The notes: generated from the sequence alone by a model not told the origin. Positions 35,596 through 50,500 are shown, numbered from the stretch's first letter. The stretch: 64,000 nt of DNA from DATATV01 sp035551355 (GCA_035551355.1 DASZNF010000004.1:62001-126000), one strand, 5' to 3'. Numbers and translations are program-made.

Positions 35596-38500
35596 TCAAC
35601 GCGGTCCGTGGTCGGACGCGCTGGCGGCGAGCCGTTCGAGTTCGTCGAGGATGCGGTCCTCGACCAGTTCGGCCATGGCCCGCACGGTGCGGGTGGTCAG
35701 CACGTCGCGCGGGGTGAGCGCGACGTCGAAGGTCGCCTTGGCACGGGCGGCGATGTGCAGGCTGCGCAGCGAATCCCCGCCGAGGCCGAAGAAGTTGTCC
35801 AGTGCGCCGACCCGGTCCAGGCCGAGCACCCCGGCCCAGATGTCGGCCAGCGCCCGTTCCACCGCGCCCTCCGGCGGCCGGTAGCCGTGGCCGGGCACGC
35901 CGCCCGCCGGTGGTTCGGGCAGGGCGTCGCGGTCGAGCTTTCCGTTGGCGGTCAACGGGAGCCGGTCGACCGGCACGATGGCCGCGGGCACCAGGTGGGC
36001 GGGCAGCCGCGCGGCCAGCCAGTCGCGCAGCGCGGCCGATTCGGCCGACGCGGTGACCGGGTAGGCCACCAGCCGCGGCTCGCCGGTGCGGTCGGGCCCG
36101 GCCAGCACCACGGCCGCGGTCACCTCGGGATGCGCGACCAGCGCGGCCTCGATCTCGCCCGGCTCGATGCGGAAGCCGCGGATCTTCACCTGCTGGTCGG
36201 CCCGGCCCAGGAAGTCCAGCTGCCCGTCCGGCCGCCTGCGCACCAGATCCCCGGTGCGGTACATGCGGGAACCGTTGCCCGCGAACGGATCGGCCAGGAA
36301 CCGCTGCGCGGTCAGCCCGGGGCGGCGCAGATAACCGCGGGCCAGCCCGATCCCGGTGACGTACAACTCGCCCGGCACGCCGACCGGAACCTCGCGCAGG
36401 AACGCGTCCAGCACGTGAGCCCGGGTGTTCGGGATCGGCCGGCCGATCGGCGGCACACCGCCGGGGACCAGGGGTTCGCTCCAGGTGGCCACCACGGTGG
36501 CCTCGGTCGGGCCGTAGGCGTTGATCAGCGCGCGCCCCGGCGCCCACCGGCGGACCAGTTCGGCCGGGCAGGCCTCGCCGCCCGCGAGCACCGTGCGGAA
36601 CTCCGGAAGCTGGTGCGCCCCAACCGGTTCGGGCAGGGTGGCCAGCGCGGCCGGGGTGATCAGCGCGTGCGTGACCGCGTGCCGGGCCAGCACGTCGAAC
36701 AGTTGCTCACCCAGCAGCGGCCCGACCGGCGGGATGACCAGCGCCGCGCCGGCCGGCAGGGACAGGCACAGCTCCAGCACCGAGGCGTCGAAACTGGGCG
36801 AGGCCAGCGCCAGCACCCGGTCGCCCGGCCGCACTTCGCAGTGCGCCACCTCGGCGGCGGAGAAGTTGGCCAGCCCGGTGTGCGGGACGACGACTCCTTT
36901 GGGCCGCCCGGTCGATCCGGAGGTGTAGATGACGTAGGCCGGGTGTTCCGGGCGCAGCGGCGCGATCCGGTCGGCGTCGGTGAGGGGCTGCCCGGACAAC
37001 TCCTCCTGCGGTTCGGCGTCGTCGACCATCAGCACCGGCCCGCCGGTGTCCAGATCCAGTTCGCTGGTGGCCAGCACCAGCACCGGGCGGGCGTCGGCCA
37101 GCATGAAGGCGATCCGTTCGGCCGGATAGTTCGGGTCCACCGGCAGGAAGGCCGCGCCGGTCGCGGCCACCGCGAGTTCGGCGGTGATCAGCTCCGCCGA
37201 TCGCGGCAGGGCCAGGGCCACCACGGTTTCCGGGCCCGCGCCGTGCCGGACCAGCCGCCGGGCCAGCCGGTTGGCCGCCCGGTCCAGTTCGGCGAAGGAG
37301 AGCTCGCCGGTCGCGGTGCGCAGCGCGGGCGCGTCCGGGGTGCGGGCGACCTGGGCGCCGAACAGTTCGGGCAGGGTGGCGTCCGCGACCGGGTGCGCGG
37401 TGTCGTTCCAGGCGGTCAGTTCGGCGTGTTCGGCCGGGATGAGCGGGTCGATCGCGCCGACCAGCCGCCGGGGCCCGGCGGTGAACTCGCGCAGGATTTC
37501 CAGCAGGTGCCCGGCGCAGCGGGCGATGGTGGCCGGATCGAACAGGTCCGGGTCGTAGCCGAACTCGACCGACAGCCGCTGCTCCCGCTGGCCGACCACG
37601 ATGGTGAGCGGATAGTTGGTGGTCTCCCGGGCGGTCAGCTCCCGCAGCCGCAGGCCGCGGGCGGCCGCGATGTCCTCGCTGATCGGATAGTTCTCGAACA
37701 CCATGATGCTGTCGAACAACCCGGTGCCCGCGGGCAGGCCGGTGTAGCCGTGCAGCTCGGTCAGCGAGACGAAGTCGAACCGCCGGGCCTCGGCCTGCGC
37801 GTCCTGCCCGGCCCGCAGCCATTCCACCACCGGTGTCATGTCATCCACAGTGGACAGTACGGGCAGCGTGTTGATGAACAGGCCGATGCCGGTCTCGGCG
37901 CCGGGCAGGTCGGCGGGCCGGCCGGACACGGTGGCCCCGAAGCAGACCTCGCGGCGGCTGCTGTACCGGGACAATGCCAGCGCCCACGCGCCCTGCAGCA
38001 CGCTGTTCGCGGTCAGCTGGTGGTCCCGGGCGAAACCGGCGACCGCGGCCGACAGTCCGGCGTCCACCTCGATCTCCCGCCAGTCGGCCGAGCGGGTCGG
38101 CCGGTCCGGGTCGAGGGGGCGGTCGAGGGGCAGCGGAGTCGGCTCGGCGAGGCCGGACAGCGTTGCCCGCCAATGAGTTTCCGCCTCGGCGCGATCCTGT
38201 TCGCTGCGCCAGCGCAGGTAGTGCGCGAACGGCATCCGGGTCGGCAGCTGATCGGTGGCCGCGTAGGCCCGGAACACGTCGTCCAGGACGCCGAACACGC
38301 TCCAGCCGTCCAGCAGCAGGTGGTGGAACGTCCACACCACGCGCACCTCGGTGGCCGAGCGCCGGGCCAGCGCCAGCCGCATCAGCGGCGGGGTGTCCAG
38401 ATCGATGCCCGCGGCCCGGTCGGTGGCCAGGAACTCGGCCAGCGCGGTCTCCTGCGCGGCCTCGGTCAGTTCGGTCCAGTCCAGCCGGGTGACCGGCAGG

Positions 38501-41500
38501 TGCGCGGTGCGCGCGACCAGTTGCACCGGATCGGCCAGCCCGGCCCAGGCCACCCGGGTGCGTAACACCGGAGTGCGGGCGAGGACGTGCTGCCAGGCCG
38601 CGGCCAGCCCGTCGACGTCGTCCACTCCGTCCAGCACGAAGGTGACCTGCTCCAGGTAGACGCCCTGGGCGGTGCTGCCGGCCAGATTGTGGAACACCAT
38701 CCCGGCCTGCATCGGGGTCAACGGGTAGATGTCCTCGACGGCCGTTCCGTTGCCCGCCAACAGGTCCACAGTGTCCTGGTCGAGCCGGGCCAGCGGGAAG
38801 TCGGCCGGGGTGCGGCCGCCGGTGTCCGGTTGCGCGCAGTGCACGATGATCTCGCGCAGTGCGGTCAGCAGGTTCTCGGCCAGCCGGGCCACGGTGTCCC
38901 GGTGGTGGGCGTTGGGGGAGTAGACCCAGGTGAACTCCAGCCGCTCCCGGCGCACCGCGCCGACCACGTCCAGCAGGTGCGGACGTTGCGAGTCCGGACC
39001 GGCCGAGGAGTCGACCCCGGCCAGCGGGCCGCGATAGAGGCCGGTGGGGTCGGTCGCGCCGGTGTCCAGCTGGCCCAGGTAGTTGAAGCCGAGCTGTGGG
39101 TCGAGCGCGGCCGGCGCCGGGGTGCGCAGGTGGCGCAGCGCGCCGTGGCCGATGCCGTGCCGGGGCACGGATCGCAGGCTTTCCTTGGTGGTCTTGAGGG
39201 TTGTGCCCCAGTCCGCGCCGGGACGGGTGGGCAGCGCGACCGGGTAGACACTGGTGAACCAGCCGACCGTGCGAGAGAGGTCGACGCCGGGCAGGGCAAT
39301 GTCGCGGCCATGGCTTTCCAGATCGACCAGCACGGTGTGCGCGCCGGTCCAGTCCCGCAGCACCCGGCCCAGCGCGGCCAGCAGCACATCGTTGATCCGG
39401 GTCCGGTATGCCTCGGGAACTTCGCGCAGCAGCGCTTCGGTGTCCATGGTGGACAGCGAGACGGTCAGGTCCCGCACCGAGGCGGCGTCGTTCGGGCCGG
39501 ACTCGTCGCGAGGCAGCGCGGAATCGGCCCGGGTGATGGCCTCGGTCCAGTGCTCGCGCTCGTCGTCGAAGCCGCCCGCCTCGGTGTGTTCGGCCAGCCG
39601 GATGGCCCAGTCGCGGAACGCGGTGGTGCGCGGGCCGAGGTCGATCGGCGTTGCGGCGTTGGCCTGGCGGTAGGCGGTGTCCAGGTCGGCCAGCAGGATG
39701 TGCCAGGACACCACATCCACCACCAGGTGGTGCGCGACCAGCACCAGCGTCGCCGTGCCGTCGGCCCGGCACAGCTCGGCGGCGATCAGCGGGCCGGTGT
39801 GCGGGTCGAACCGGTGGCACAGTCCGACATCCGCGACCGGGCGGTCGTGCACGCGCAGGATGTCGGTGTCCGGGTCGGGCGGGGCGTTGTGCTGGATCCA
39901 GCCGGTCGGCGTCCGGTCGAACCGCAGGCGCAGCGCGTCGTGCTGCACCAGCAGCGCGGCCAAGGCCTTACGCAGGGCGGAAATGTCGATGTCCGGATCG
40001 ACCTCGATGCGGATCGACTGGTCGAACTGGTCCGGTTGGGCGGCGTTGGCGGCGAAGAACCAGTGCTGGATCGGGGTGAGCGGGGCCGGTCCGGTGACCG
40101 GTCCGGTCGGCGCGGCCGCGGATGTCACGGGCGTGACGGCGGCGGCCAGCAGGCCGAGGGTGGCGTGCCGGAACAGGTCGCGCGGGACAAGGGCCAGCCC
40201 GGCCTGCCGGGCGCGGGACACCACCTGGATGCTCAGGATGGAGTCGCCGCCCAGGGTGAAGAAGTTGTCCTCGGTGCCGATGCCGGACACGCCGAGCACC
40301 TCGGCGAAGATCCGGGCCAGGATGCGCTCGGTCTCGGTACCCGGCGCCGATCCGCCGCCGGTCGCCGCGAACTCGGGTTCCGGCAACGCCGATCGGTCGA
40401 GCTTTCCGTTGCCGGTCAACGGAAGCCGGTCCAGCCGGACGAACGCGGCCGGGATCAGGTAGTCCGGCAACCGGCGGTTGAGGTGTTCGCGCAGTTCCTG
40501 GTCGCCGATTTCGGCGTCGCTGATCAGGTAGGCGGCGAGTTGTTTGTGGCCGTGGTGGGTGTGCGGGCTGACGATGGCGTGCGCGATGTGCGGATGCCGG
40601 GTCAGCGCGGTCTCGATCTCGGCCGGTTCGATGCGGTGGCCGCGGATCTTGAGCTGATGATCGGTCCGGCCCAGATAATCCAGCTGCCGCTGGGCGTTCC
40701 ACCGCACCAGGTCGCCGGTGTGGTACATCCGGCTGCCCGGCGAGCCGTACGGGTTGGCCAGGAAGCGCTGCGCGGTCAGGGCGGGCCGGTTGTGGTAGCC
40801 GCGGGCCAGGCCGTCCCCGGCCAGGTAGAGCTCGCCGGGCACGCCGATGGCGGTCGGCCGCAGTTGCTCGTCCAGCACATAGACCTGCATGTTGTCCAGC
40901 GGCCGGCCGATCGGCAGCGCGGCGGGCACCGGGTGTGCGGACGGCAGTCGGTGGCAGGTGGCGAAGGTGGTGGTCTCGGTCGGGCCGTAACCGTCCACAA
41001 TGGTCAGTTGCGGGCAGGCGGCGCGGACGGCGTTCACCGCGTCGGTGGGCACCACATCGCCGCCGGTCCACAGCTCGGCCAGGCCGGTGAACGCGTGCGG
41101 GTCGGTCTGGGCGATGGCCCGGAACAGCCCGGCGGTCAGCCACATCGCGGTGACCCGGTGGGTGCGGATCACCCGGCGCAGCACGGCGTCGTCGAGGTCC
41201 TCGGGCGGTGCGACCACCACCCGGCGGCCGGTCAGCAGCGGCACCCACACCTCGTAGGTGGAGGCGTCGAAGGCGTGCGGCGAGTGCACCAGCACCCGGT
41301 GCTGCGCGGGCGTGGCGAACCGGTGGTCCAGGGCGAGGGCGACCACGTTGCGGTGGGTTACCGCGACCGCCTTGGGCACGCCGGTGCTGCCCGAGGTGTA
41401 CATCAGGTAGGCCAGGTTGTCCGGGCGCGGCGCGCGGCCGGGATCGGTGCCGGGCTCCTCGGCCAGCGTGGGATCGGCCAGCGTCTCCTCGGTGACGACC

Positions 41501-44500
41501 AGGGTGGTGTCGGCCTGGCCGAGCAGGGCTTGGCGCCGGGCCTGCGGGGCGTGCGCGTCCAGCGGGAGGTAGGCCGCGCCGGTCTTGCCGATCGCCAGCT
41601 CGGCCACCACCAGTCCGGCACATCGCGGCAACCGGATGGCCACCGGCGTGCCCGGGCCCGCGCCCAGTGCGATGAGCCGGTGGGCCAGCCGGTTGGCCCG
41701 GGCGTCGAGTTCTTGGTAGGTCAGGGTTTCGGTGTCCGAGACCAGCGCGATCCGGTCCGGGTGCTCGGCCGCCTGCCGGGCGAACAGCGCCGGGATGGTG
41801 GTGTCCGGGAGCGGTCGGGCGGTGTCGTTCCACTCGGTGAGCACGCGGTGCCGCTCGGCCGGGGTCAACATCGGGATCTCGGCCAGCGGGCGGTCCGGGT
41901 CGGCGGCGAACTCGGTCAGCAGGGTGTGCAACTGCCCGGCGATGCGCTCGATGGTGGTGCGGTCGAACAGCTCCGGGTCGTAGTCCAGCTGTACGGACAG
42001 CTCGGCCTCGGGCCGGATCACCACGCTGAGCGGGTAGTTGGTCGGCTGCACATCGGCCTGGCCTGCGATGGTCAGACCGTGCTCGGCCAGCGTGTCGGTG
42101 TCGAACGGGTAGTTCTCGAACACCAGGATGCTGTCGAACAACGCGGCGCCACCGGGTCGCCCGACGGCCGCGGCGATGCGCGGCAGCGGGGTGTGCGCGT
42201 GCTGCTGGGCCTGCGCCTGGCCCTCCTGGATCCGGGCCAGCCAGGGCGCCAACGACTGTCCGGAGCGGACACTCGTGCGGTGCGGAATGGTGTTGATGAA
42301 CAGGCCGATGATGTCGGCGACGTCGGCCAGATCGGCCGGGCGGCCGGACACGGTGGTGCCGAACACCACCGAGGATTCGGTGCTGTACCGGGACAACAGC
42401 AGCGCCCAGGCGCCCTGGACGACCGTGTTGAGGGTCAGGCCGTGCCGCTGGGCCAGTTCGCGCAGCCGATGGGTGCCCTCGTCGGCCAGGCTGGTCGAGA
42501 CCGATTCGCTCGACTCGGCGCGGTGGCTTTCCGTTGGCGGGCGGTCGAAGGGCAGCGCGGTCGGTGATTCGAAACCGGCCAGCGCCCCGGCCCAGTAGTC
42601 GGCATCGGCCTGCTCGTCCCGCGCGGCCAGCCAGCGCAGGTAGTCGTCGAACGGGCGGCGCGCCGGCCCGTCCGGCGCATGGCCCGCGATGCGGGCGGCG
42701 TAGCGGGCGCAGACCTCGCCGAACAACGCGGCCGCGCTCCAGCCGTCCAGCAGCAGGTGGTGGAACGTCCAGACCAGCTCGATCTCGTGCACACCGGTGG
42801 TCGCGATGGTCAGCCGCAGCAACGGCGCGGTGGTCAGATCCAGGCCGGCCGCGCGATCGCGGACCAGCAACTCGGTCATTTCCCGTTGCCGGGCAATGGG
42901 ATCCAGCTCGGACCAGTCGAGGTAGTCGATCGGCACGGTGACCTGCGAGCGGATCAGGGCCAGCGGATGGGGCACACCGTCCCAGACGATGGCGCCGCGC
43001 AGGGCGGCCGTGCGGTCCACGACCTCCTGCCAGGCCGCGCCGAACAGCCGCGGCTGCCGGACCCCGGTCAGCGTCATCCGCACCTGGTTGAAGTACGCGC
43101 CGGACACGCCGCCGAGCAGGGTGTGGAACACCATGCCGGCCTGGGCCGGGGTGAGCGGCCAGATGTCGGCGACGGTTTTTCCGTTGCCCGCCAACGTGTC
43201 CACGGCCTGCTGGTCGAGGCGGGCCAGCGGGAAGTCCGATGGCGTCCGGCCGCCCGCGTCCGGGGCGGCGCAGTGCCGGATGAGGTCGGCCAGCGCGTCG
43301 CGCAGCCGGTCGGCCAGCCCGCGGATGGTGTCCTCGCGGTGTAGTTCGGTGGAGTAGGTCCAGGTCAGGGCGAGCCGGTTGCGCTCGATCCGGCCGGTGA
43401 GCTCCAACGCGTGCGCCCGCCGCAGGTCCGGGTGCGCGCTGCCGCCCAAACCGCCGCGCAGCCGGAACAATCCGGCCTCGGCCGCGTCGAACCGGCCCAG
43501 GTAGTTGACGCTGATCCGCGGGCTCGATCCAGGCACTCGTTCGCCCAGTGCGCCGTGGCCGAGGCCGTGCCGGGGCGTGGTCGCGCGGTGTTCCTTGGCC
43601 GCCTTGATGGTGTCCGGCCAGTCGTGGTGGTCGGTCAGGGTGACTGGGTGCAGGCTGGTGAACCAGCCGACGGTGTGGGTCAGGTCGGTGCCCGGCAGCA
43701 GGTCCTCGTGCCGGCCGTGGTGTTCCAGCGTGACCGTGGTGTGGCTGCGGCCGGTCCACTCGGCGAGCGTGCGGCCCAGCGCGGCCAGCAGCACATCGTC
43801 GATCCGGGTGCGGTAGGCCGCGGGCACCTCGCGCAGCAGCGCCGTGGTGTGCTCGGCCGACAGCCGCACGGTGACCGACCGGGCCGAGCCGTAGGTGTTG
43901 TCGCCGTGCGCGTCCTGCGGGATGCCGATCGCATCTTCGTCGAGCTCGGTCCAGTGGTCGAGTTCGTCGTCGAAACCACCGGCCGCGGTGTGCGCGGCCA
44001 GCCGGTCGGCCCAGTCCAGGAACGCGGTGGTGCGCGGCGGAAGTTCGATCGGCCCGCCCGCCTTGGCCTGGTGGTAGGCGGTGTCGAGATCGGCCAGCAG
44101 GATGCGCCAGGACACGCCGTCCACGGCCAGGTGGTGCACGGCCAGCACCAGCGTCGGCCGCCGCCCGTCCGGCCGCAGGCACAGCGCGGCCCGCAGCAGC
44201 GGCCCGGACGCCAGGTCGATCCCGGCCTCCAGTTCGGCGGCGACCGTGCGGACGCCCGCTCCGTTGCGTACTGACCAGGTTTTCAACTCGGGCAAGGGAT
44301 CGACGGCGCGGAGGTGCTGGCGCCAGCCTTCGGAGTCGGTGGTGAAGGTCAGGCGGAGAGCGTCGTGGTGGGTCCAGACGGCGGCGAATGCCGTGCGCAG
44401 CGCGGATTCGTCGGGTTCGGGGTCGGTGAGTTCGGCGATGACCGACTGGGTGAAGTGGGCGGGATCGGGCGTGGGCGTGGCGAGGAACCAGCGCTGGATC

Positions 44501-47500
44501 GGGGTGAGCGGCGCGGTGTCGCGGGCCGGTACCGGTTGTGCGGGCTGGGTTTCCGGTGTGGTGACCACCCGGGCCAGGCCGGCGATGGTGGGATGGGCGA
44601 ACAGGTCGCGCGGCATCAGCCGCAGCCCGGCCTGCCGGGCCCGGGCCACCATCTGGATGCTCAGGATGGAATCGCCGCCCAGCTCGAAGAAGTTGTCGGT
44701 GATTCCGACCCGGTCGACGCCGAGCACCGCCTGCCAGCACTCGGCCAGGACACGCTCGGTCTCGGTGCGCGGCTCGACCCGCTCCGGACCGGTCTCCCGG
44801 GTGGGCGCGGGCAGCGCGCGACGGTCCACCTTTCCGTTGGGGCTGAGTGGAAGCGCGGCCAGCGGAACGAACGCGGCCGGGATCATCGGCTCGGGCAGCC
44901 GGTCGGCCAGGAACGCGCGCAGTCGCGCCGGTTCCGGCACGGTCGCTCCGGCGGCCGGAACCAGGTAGGCGACGAGCTGCTTGTGGCCGTGCTGGTCGTG
45001 CGGGACGACGATGGCGTGGGCCAGGTCCGGGTGAGAGGTGAGGGAGGTTTCGATCTCGCCCGGTTCGATGCGGTGACCGCGGATCTTGACCTGGTGGTCG
45101 GTGCGGCCCAGGTACTCCAGGTGCCCGGATTCGGTCCAGCGCACCAGATCGCCGGTGCGGTAGACGCGGCTGCCCGGCGGGCCGAACGGGCTGGCCAGGA
45201 AGCGCCGCGCGGTCAGCCCGGGCTGCCGGTGGTAGCCGCGGGCCAGCCCGGCGCCCGCGATGTGCAGTTCTCCTGGCGCGCCAACGGGAACCGGGCGCAG
45301 GTGGGTGTCCAGCACGTAGAGCCGGGTGTTGTCCAGCGGCGTGCCGATCGGCATGGACCTGGGCAGCGGCGCGTGCGGCGCGAGGGTGTGGTGGGCGGCG
45401 AAGGTGGTGGTCTCGGTGGGGCCGTAGCCGTCCACGACGGTCAGCTGGGGGCAGGCCGTGCGGACGGCGCGGACCGCGTCGAGCGGCACCACGTCGCCGC
45501 CGGTCCACAGGGCCTGCAGGCCGGTGAAGGCGTGCGGGTCGGTCTGGGCGATGGCGCGGAACAGTCCGGCGGTCAGCCAGGCCGCGGTGACGCCGTGCCG
45601 CTCGATCATCTCGCGCAGCACCACGTCGTCGACGTCCGGGTCCGGCGCGAGCACGATCTGATGGCCGGACAGCAGCGGCACCCAGGTTTCGTAGGTGGAC
45701 GCGTCGAACGCGTGTGGCGAGTGCACCAGCACCCGGTGGTGCGCGGGCGCGGCGAAGGCGTGGTGGTGCACCAGGTTGAGCACGTTGCGGTGAGTGGTGG
45801 CGATGGCCTTGGGCACGCCGGTGCTGCCCGAGGTGTACATCAGGTAGGCCAGGTTGCCCGGCCGGACGGTGACCTCGGGGTCGGTGTCCGGTTCGGTGGC
45901 CAGGGTGGGGTCGGCCAGGTCGGATTCGGTGAGGACCAGGGTGGCGCCGGCCTGGTCGAGCAGGGCCTGGCGGCGGTGGGCCGGAGTGTGCGGGTCCAGC
46001 GGGAGGTAAGCGGCACCGGCCTTGCCGATGGCCAGTTGGGCGGTGATCAGGCGGGCCGACCGGGGCAGCAGCAGCGCAACCGGCGCGTCCGGGCCCGCGC
46101 CGCGGGCGATGAGCCGGTGGGCCAGTCGGTTGGCCCGGGTGTTGAGTTCGTGGTAGGTCAGGGTTTCCGCGGCCGAGATGAGGGCGATGGCCGCGGGATC
46201 GCGGTGGGCGTGTTCGGTGAACAGCGCCGGGATGGTGGTGTCCGGGATCGGCTTTGCCGTGTCGTTCCAGGTGGTGAACAGGCGGTGCCGTTCGGCGCGG
46301 GGCAGCATGGTCAGCTCGGTGACCGGCCGGTCCGGGTCGGCGACGAGGTCGGTGAGCAGGGTGCGCAGGTGGCCGGCCAGCCGCTCGATGGTGGTGCGGT
46401 CGAACAGGTTCGGGTCGTAGCCAAGGGCGAAGGACAGTTCCCGCTCGGGATAGGCGACCACGGTCAGCGGGTAGTTGGTGGTCTCGACGCCGCGCAGCCC
46501 GGTGATCCGCGGCCCGTCGCCGGAGTTCAGGTCGGCCGGGTAGTTCTCGAACACCAGGATGCTGTCGAACCGGTGGTTGCGGGCCGGGTGATGGGCGTGC
46601 GGAGCGGACTCGGCGTGCCCGCGCTGGATGTCTTGCAACCAGGACAGAACCGGCTGTCCGGAGTGGACTGAAATGCGAGTCGGAATGGTGCTGATGAACA
46701 GGCCGACGATGTCGTCCACGCCGGTCAGCTCGGGCGGACGGCCGGCCACGGTGGTGCCGAACACGACCTCGGATTCGTTGCTGTGCCGGGACAACAGCAG
46801 CGCCCAGGCGCCCTGGACGACCGTGTTGAGGGTGAGGCCGTTGTGCTGGGCCAGCTCGCGCAGCGCGGTGGTCAGCTCGGCCGGCAGCGCGGTGCGCACC
46901 GACTCCGTGGACTCGACCTGGGCCGGGTCGGCCGGGGGTCGGTCGAACGGCAGTGGGGTGGGGGAGTCCAGGCTGGTCAGACTGCGCTGCCAGAACTCGG
47001 CGGCGGCGGTGGCATCCTGGTCGGCCAGCCAGGAGAGAAAGTCGCGGAATGGCCGGCGGGCGGGCAGCGGCGCACCGGAGTACGCGCGCAGCACGTCGGC
47101 CAGTACGCCGATCATGCTCCAGCCGTCCAGCAGCACGTGGGAGAAGGTCCAGATCACCTGGATCTCGTTGCCGGGCAACCGGATCAGGGTGAGCCGGGAC
47201 AGCGGCGCGGTGGTCAGGTCCAGGCCGGCGGCCCGGTCCCGCGCGAGCAGCCGATCCAGTTCCGCCTGGGCCGGTGCGGGAGGCCGGTCGTCGCCGGACC
47301 AGTCCAGGTGGGTGATCGGGAGGGTCGCGCGGGGCCGGACCAGTTGCAGCGGTGTGGCCAGCCGGTCCCAGGCGATCGCGCTGCGCAATGCCGGGGTCTG
47401 GTCGGTCACCCGCTGCCATGCCGCGCCGAGGGCGTTCGGATCGGTAACGCCTTCGACGCGGAAGGTGAGCTGCTGGAAGTAGGCCCGCCGGTGCTCGTGG

Positions 47501-50500
47501 GACAGCTGGTGCGCGGCCATCCCGGCCTGGGTCGGGGTGAGCGGGTAGATGTCCTCGACGGTTCTTCCGTTGCCGGTCAGCCGGTCGACCGTGTCCTGGT
47601 CGAGCCGGGCCAGCGGGAAGTCCGACGGGCTGCGGCCGCCCGCGTCCGGCCGCGCGCAGTGCGCGATGATCTCGCGCAGCGTCTCGGCCAGACGTTCGGC
47701 CAGGGCCCGCACGGTGGGTTCGGCGTGCCGGCTGGCCGAATAGGCCCAGGTGAAGGACAACCGGCCCCGCTCGACCTTGCCCAGGATCTCCAGCTCGTGG
47801 GTGCGGATCGCCTCCGGCGCGGCATGCAGGGACAGCGGCTCGGTGATGGCGTGGAACAGGCCGCCGGCCCGGTCCACGTCGCGGACCTGGCCCAGGTAGT
47901 TGAAGCTGATGGCCGGGCTGGCAGCGGGCAGGCCGGGGTGGGTGGTGAGGTGACGCAGCGCGCCGTGGCCCATGCCGTGCCGGGGGAGGATGGCCCGGGT
48001 TTCCTTGTGGGCCAGCAGGTTCGCTGACCAGTCGGGGCCGCCGGTGAGCACGGTGGGGTGCAGTGCGGTGAACCAGCCGATGGTTCGGGTCAGGTCGGTG
48101 TCGGCCAGCACGTCCGGGTGGCGACCGTGGTTCTCCAGGTCGATGGCGATCGCGTCCCGCCCGGTCCACTCGGTCAGCGCCCGGCCCAGCGCGGCCAGCA
48201 GCACATCGTTGACCTGTGTCCGGTAGACGGCGGGCACGTCCTGCAACAGGGCCCTGGTGTCCGCCGTGGACAGTTCGACGGTCAGGTTTCGGGCCGAGGA
48301 CACCAGGTTCGCGCCGGAGAAGTCGGCGGGCAGGTCGGCGATCGCGGCTGCGGCGTCGGTCCAGTGGGACAGTTCGTCGTCGAAGCCGCCCGCGTCAGCC
48401 CGGTCGGCCAGCCGGACCGCCCAGTCACGGAACGAGGTGGTCTTGGCGGGAAGGCTGATCCGGGCCGCGCGCACCGCCTGCCGGTAGCCGGTGTCCAGGT
48501 CCTCCAACAGGATCTGCCAGCTCACCACGTCGACGACCAGGTGGTGGGCGGCCAGGAACAGCAGCGGGCGGCGGCCCCGGCCCAGCTCGAAACACAACAT
48601 GGTCAGCAGCGGGCCGTCGGCCAGGGCGAAGCTGCGGTGGGCCTCGGCGGTGAACCGCTTGATCTCGGCGCGCTGCCGGGGCTCGGACAGGCGGCTCAGA
48701 TCGTGGCGGCGGGGCAGGTCGGCCGGGGCCGGTGGGGCGTTGTGCTGGGCCCAGCCGGTACCGGTCCGGGTGAAGCGCAGGCGCAGCGCGTCGTGGTGCT
48801 CCAGCAGGGCGGTGGCGGCGGCGCGCAGGGCGGCGTGGTCGACATGTTCGGCCAGTTCGACGGTGAGCGACTGGTCGAACCGGTGCGGGGTGTCGGGATT
48901 GGTGTGGAACAGCCAGTGCTGGATCGGGGTGAGCGGGACCTCGCCGGTGACCGGGGCCTGGTCGGCCGCGGTGGGCGCGTCCACCGTCGCGGCGACCGCG
49001 GCCAGTCCGGCGATCGTCTGGTGCAGGAAGATGTCCTTGGTGGACAGCCGAATCCCGGCCTGACGAGCCTGGGAGACCACCTGGATGGTGAGGATGGAAT
49101 CGCCGCCCAGCTCGAAGAAGTTGTCGGTCACGCCGACCCGGTCGAGGCCGAGCACGTGCGCGATGATCTCGGCCAGTGCGCGTTCGGTTTCGGTGCGCGG
49201 CGCGATGTAGTCCTCGGCCGCGGTGGTGCGGTTCGGTGCGGGCAGGGCGGCGCGGTTGAGTTTTCCGTTGGGGTGCAACGGGATCTCGGCCAGCGGAACG
49301 AAGGCCGAGGGCACCAGGTGGGCGGGCAGTCGCGCGGCCAGCCAACCGCGCAGCGCGCTGACGTCCAGCGCGTCCGCGCCCGCGGGCACCAGGTAGGCGA
49401 CCAGACGCTGGTGGCCATCGGACTCGGTGCGCGGCACCACGACCGCGGCCCGCACCTCGGCGTGGGCCAGCAGGACGGCCTGGATCTCGCCCGGTTCGAT
49501 CCGGAAGCCGCGGATCTTCACCTGGTGATCGGTGCGGCCCAGATAGTCCAGTTCGCCCTCGGCGGTCCAGCGGACCAGATCGCCGGTGCGGTACATCCGG
49601 GAACCGTTGGGACCGAACGGATCGGCCACGAACCGGCTGGCGGTCAGCCCGGGCCGTGCCAGGTAACCGCGGGCCACGCCACTGCCGCCAAGGAACAACT
49701 CGCCGGGCACGCCGATCGGCGTCGGGCGCAGGCCGGCGTCGAGCACGTAGGCCCGGGCGTTGGTGATCGGCCGCCCGATCAGCGGGGTGCGGTCGGGATG
49801 GTCCGGGTCGGCCTGCCAGGCGATCGCGTACACCGTCGCCTCGGTGGGGCCGTAGATGTTGGCCAGCGTGCTGCCCGGGATGGCGGCTTGGATGTCCTGT
49901 GCGGCGGCTCGGGTGAGCGCCTCACCGGCCAGCACCACGGTTTCCGCCGCGATCCGGGTGTCGCCCCGGGTGAGCAGCTGGGCGAACGCGGAGGGCACCC
50001 CGCTGACCAGACTGGCCCGCCACACCGGGTCCGCGCCGTCGGGCGGGTCGGCCAGGGCGAGCAGATCGGGCACCAGCCGGACGCTGCCACCGAGCATCAG
50101 CGGGCACAGGATCTCGAACACCGACACGTCGAAACTGACCGAAGTCGCTGCCAGCACCTCGTCCAGTTGGCCCGCGCGGAAGGACTCGGCGGCCCAGGTG
50201 ACCAGGCCGATCAGGTTGCGCTGCTCGATCACCACGCCCTTGGGGCGGCCGGTCGATCCGGAGGTGTAGATGACATAGGCCGGGTGTTCCGGGCGCAGCG
50301 GGGCGATCCGGTCGGCGTCGGTGACGTCGTGCCCGGCCCGATCGGCGGCCAGACCGGGGGTGTCGATGCCGAGGACGCGGGTCTGGTCGCCGGTGGGCAG
50401 AGTGTCGACCAGTTCCGTGGTGGTCAGCACCAGAACCGGGTGGGCGTCCTCGATCATGGTGGCGATCCGGTTGGCCGGATAGCCCGGATCGATGGGCAGG

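Noticed and set aside
35599..36547. Extension of the NRPS B frame upstream of 35584
   Set aside because: The open frame continues over the 3' end of NRPS A but encodes no NRPS homology there. The ATG at 35584 has a good ribosome site and starts a recognizable N-terminus.
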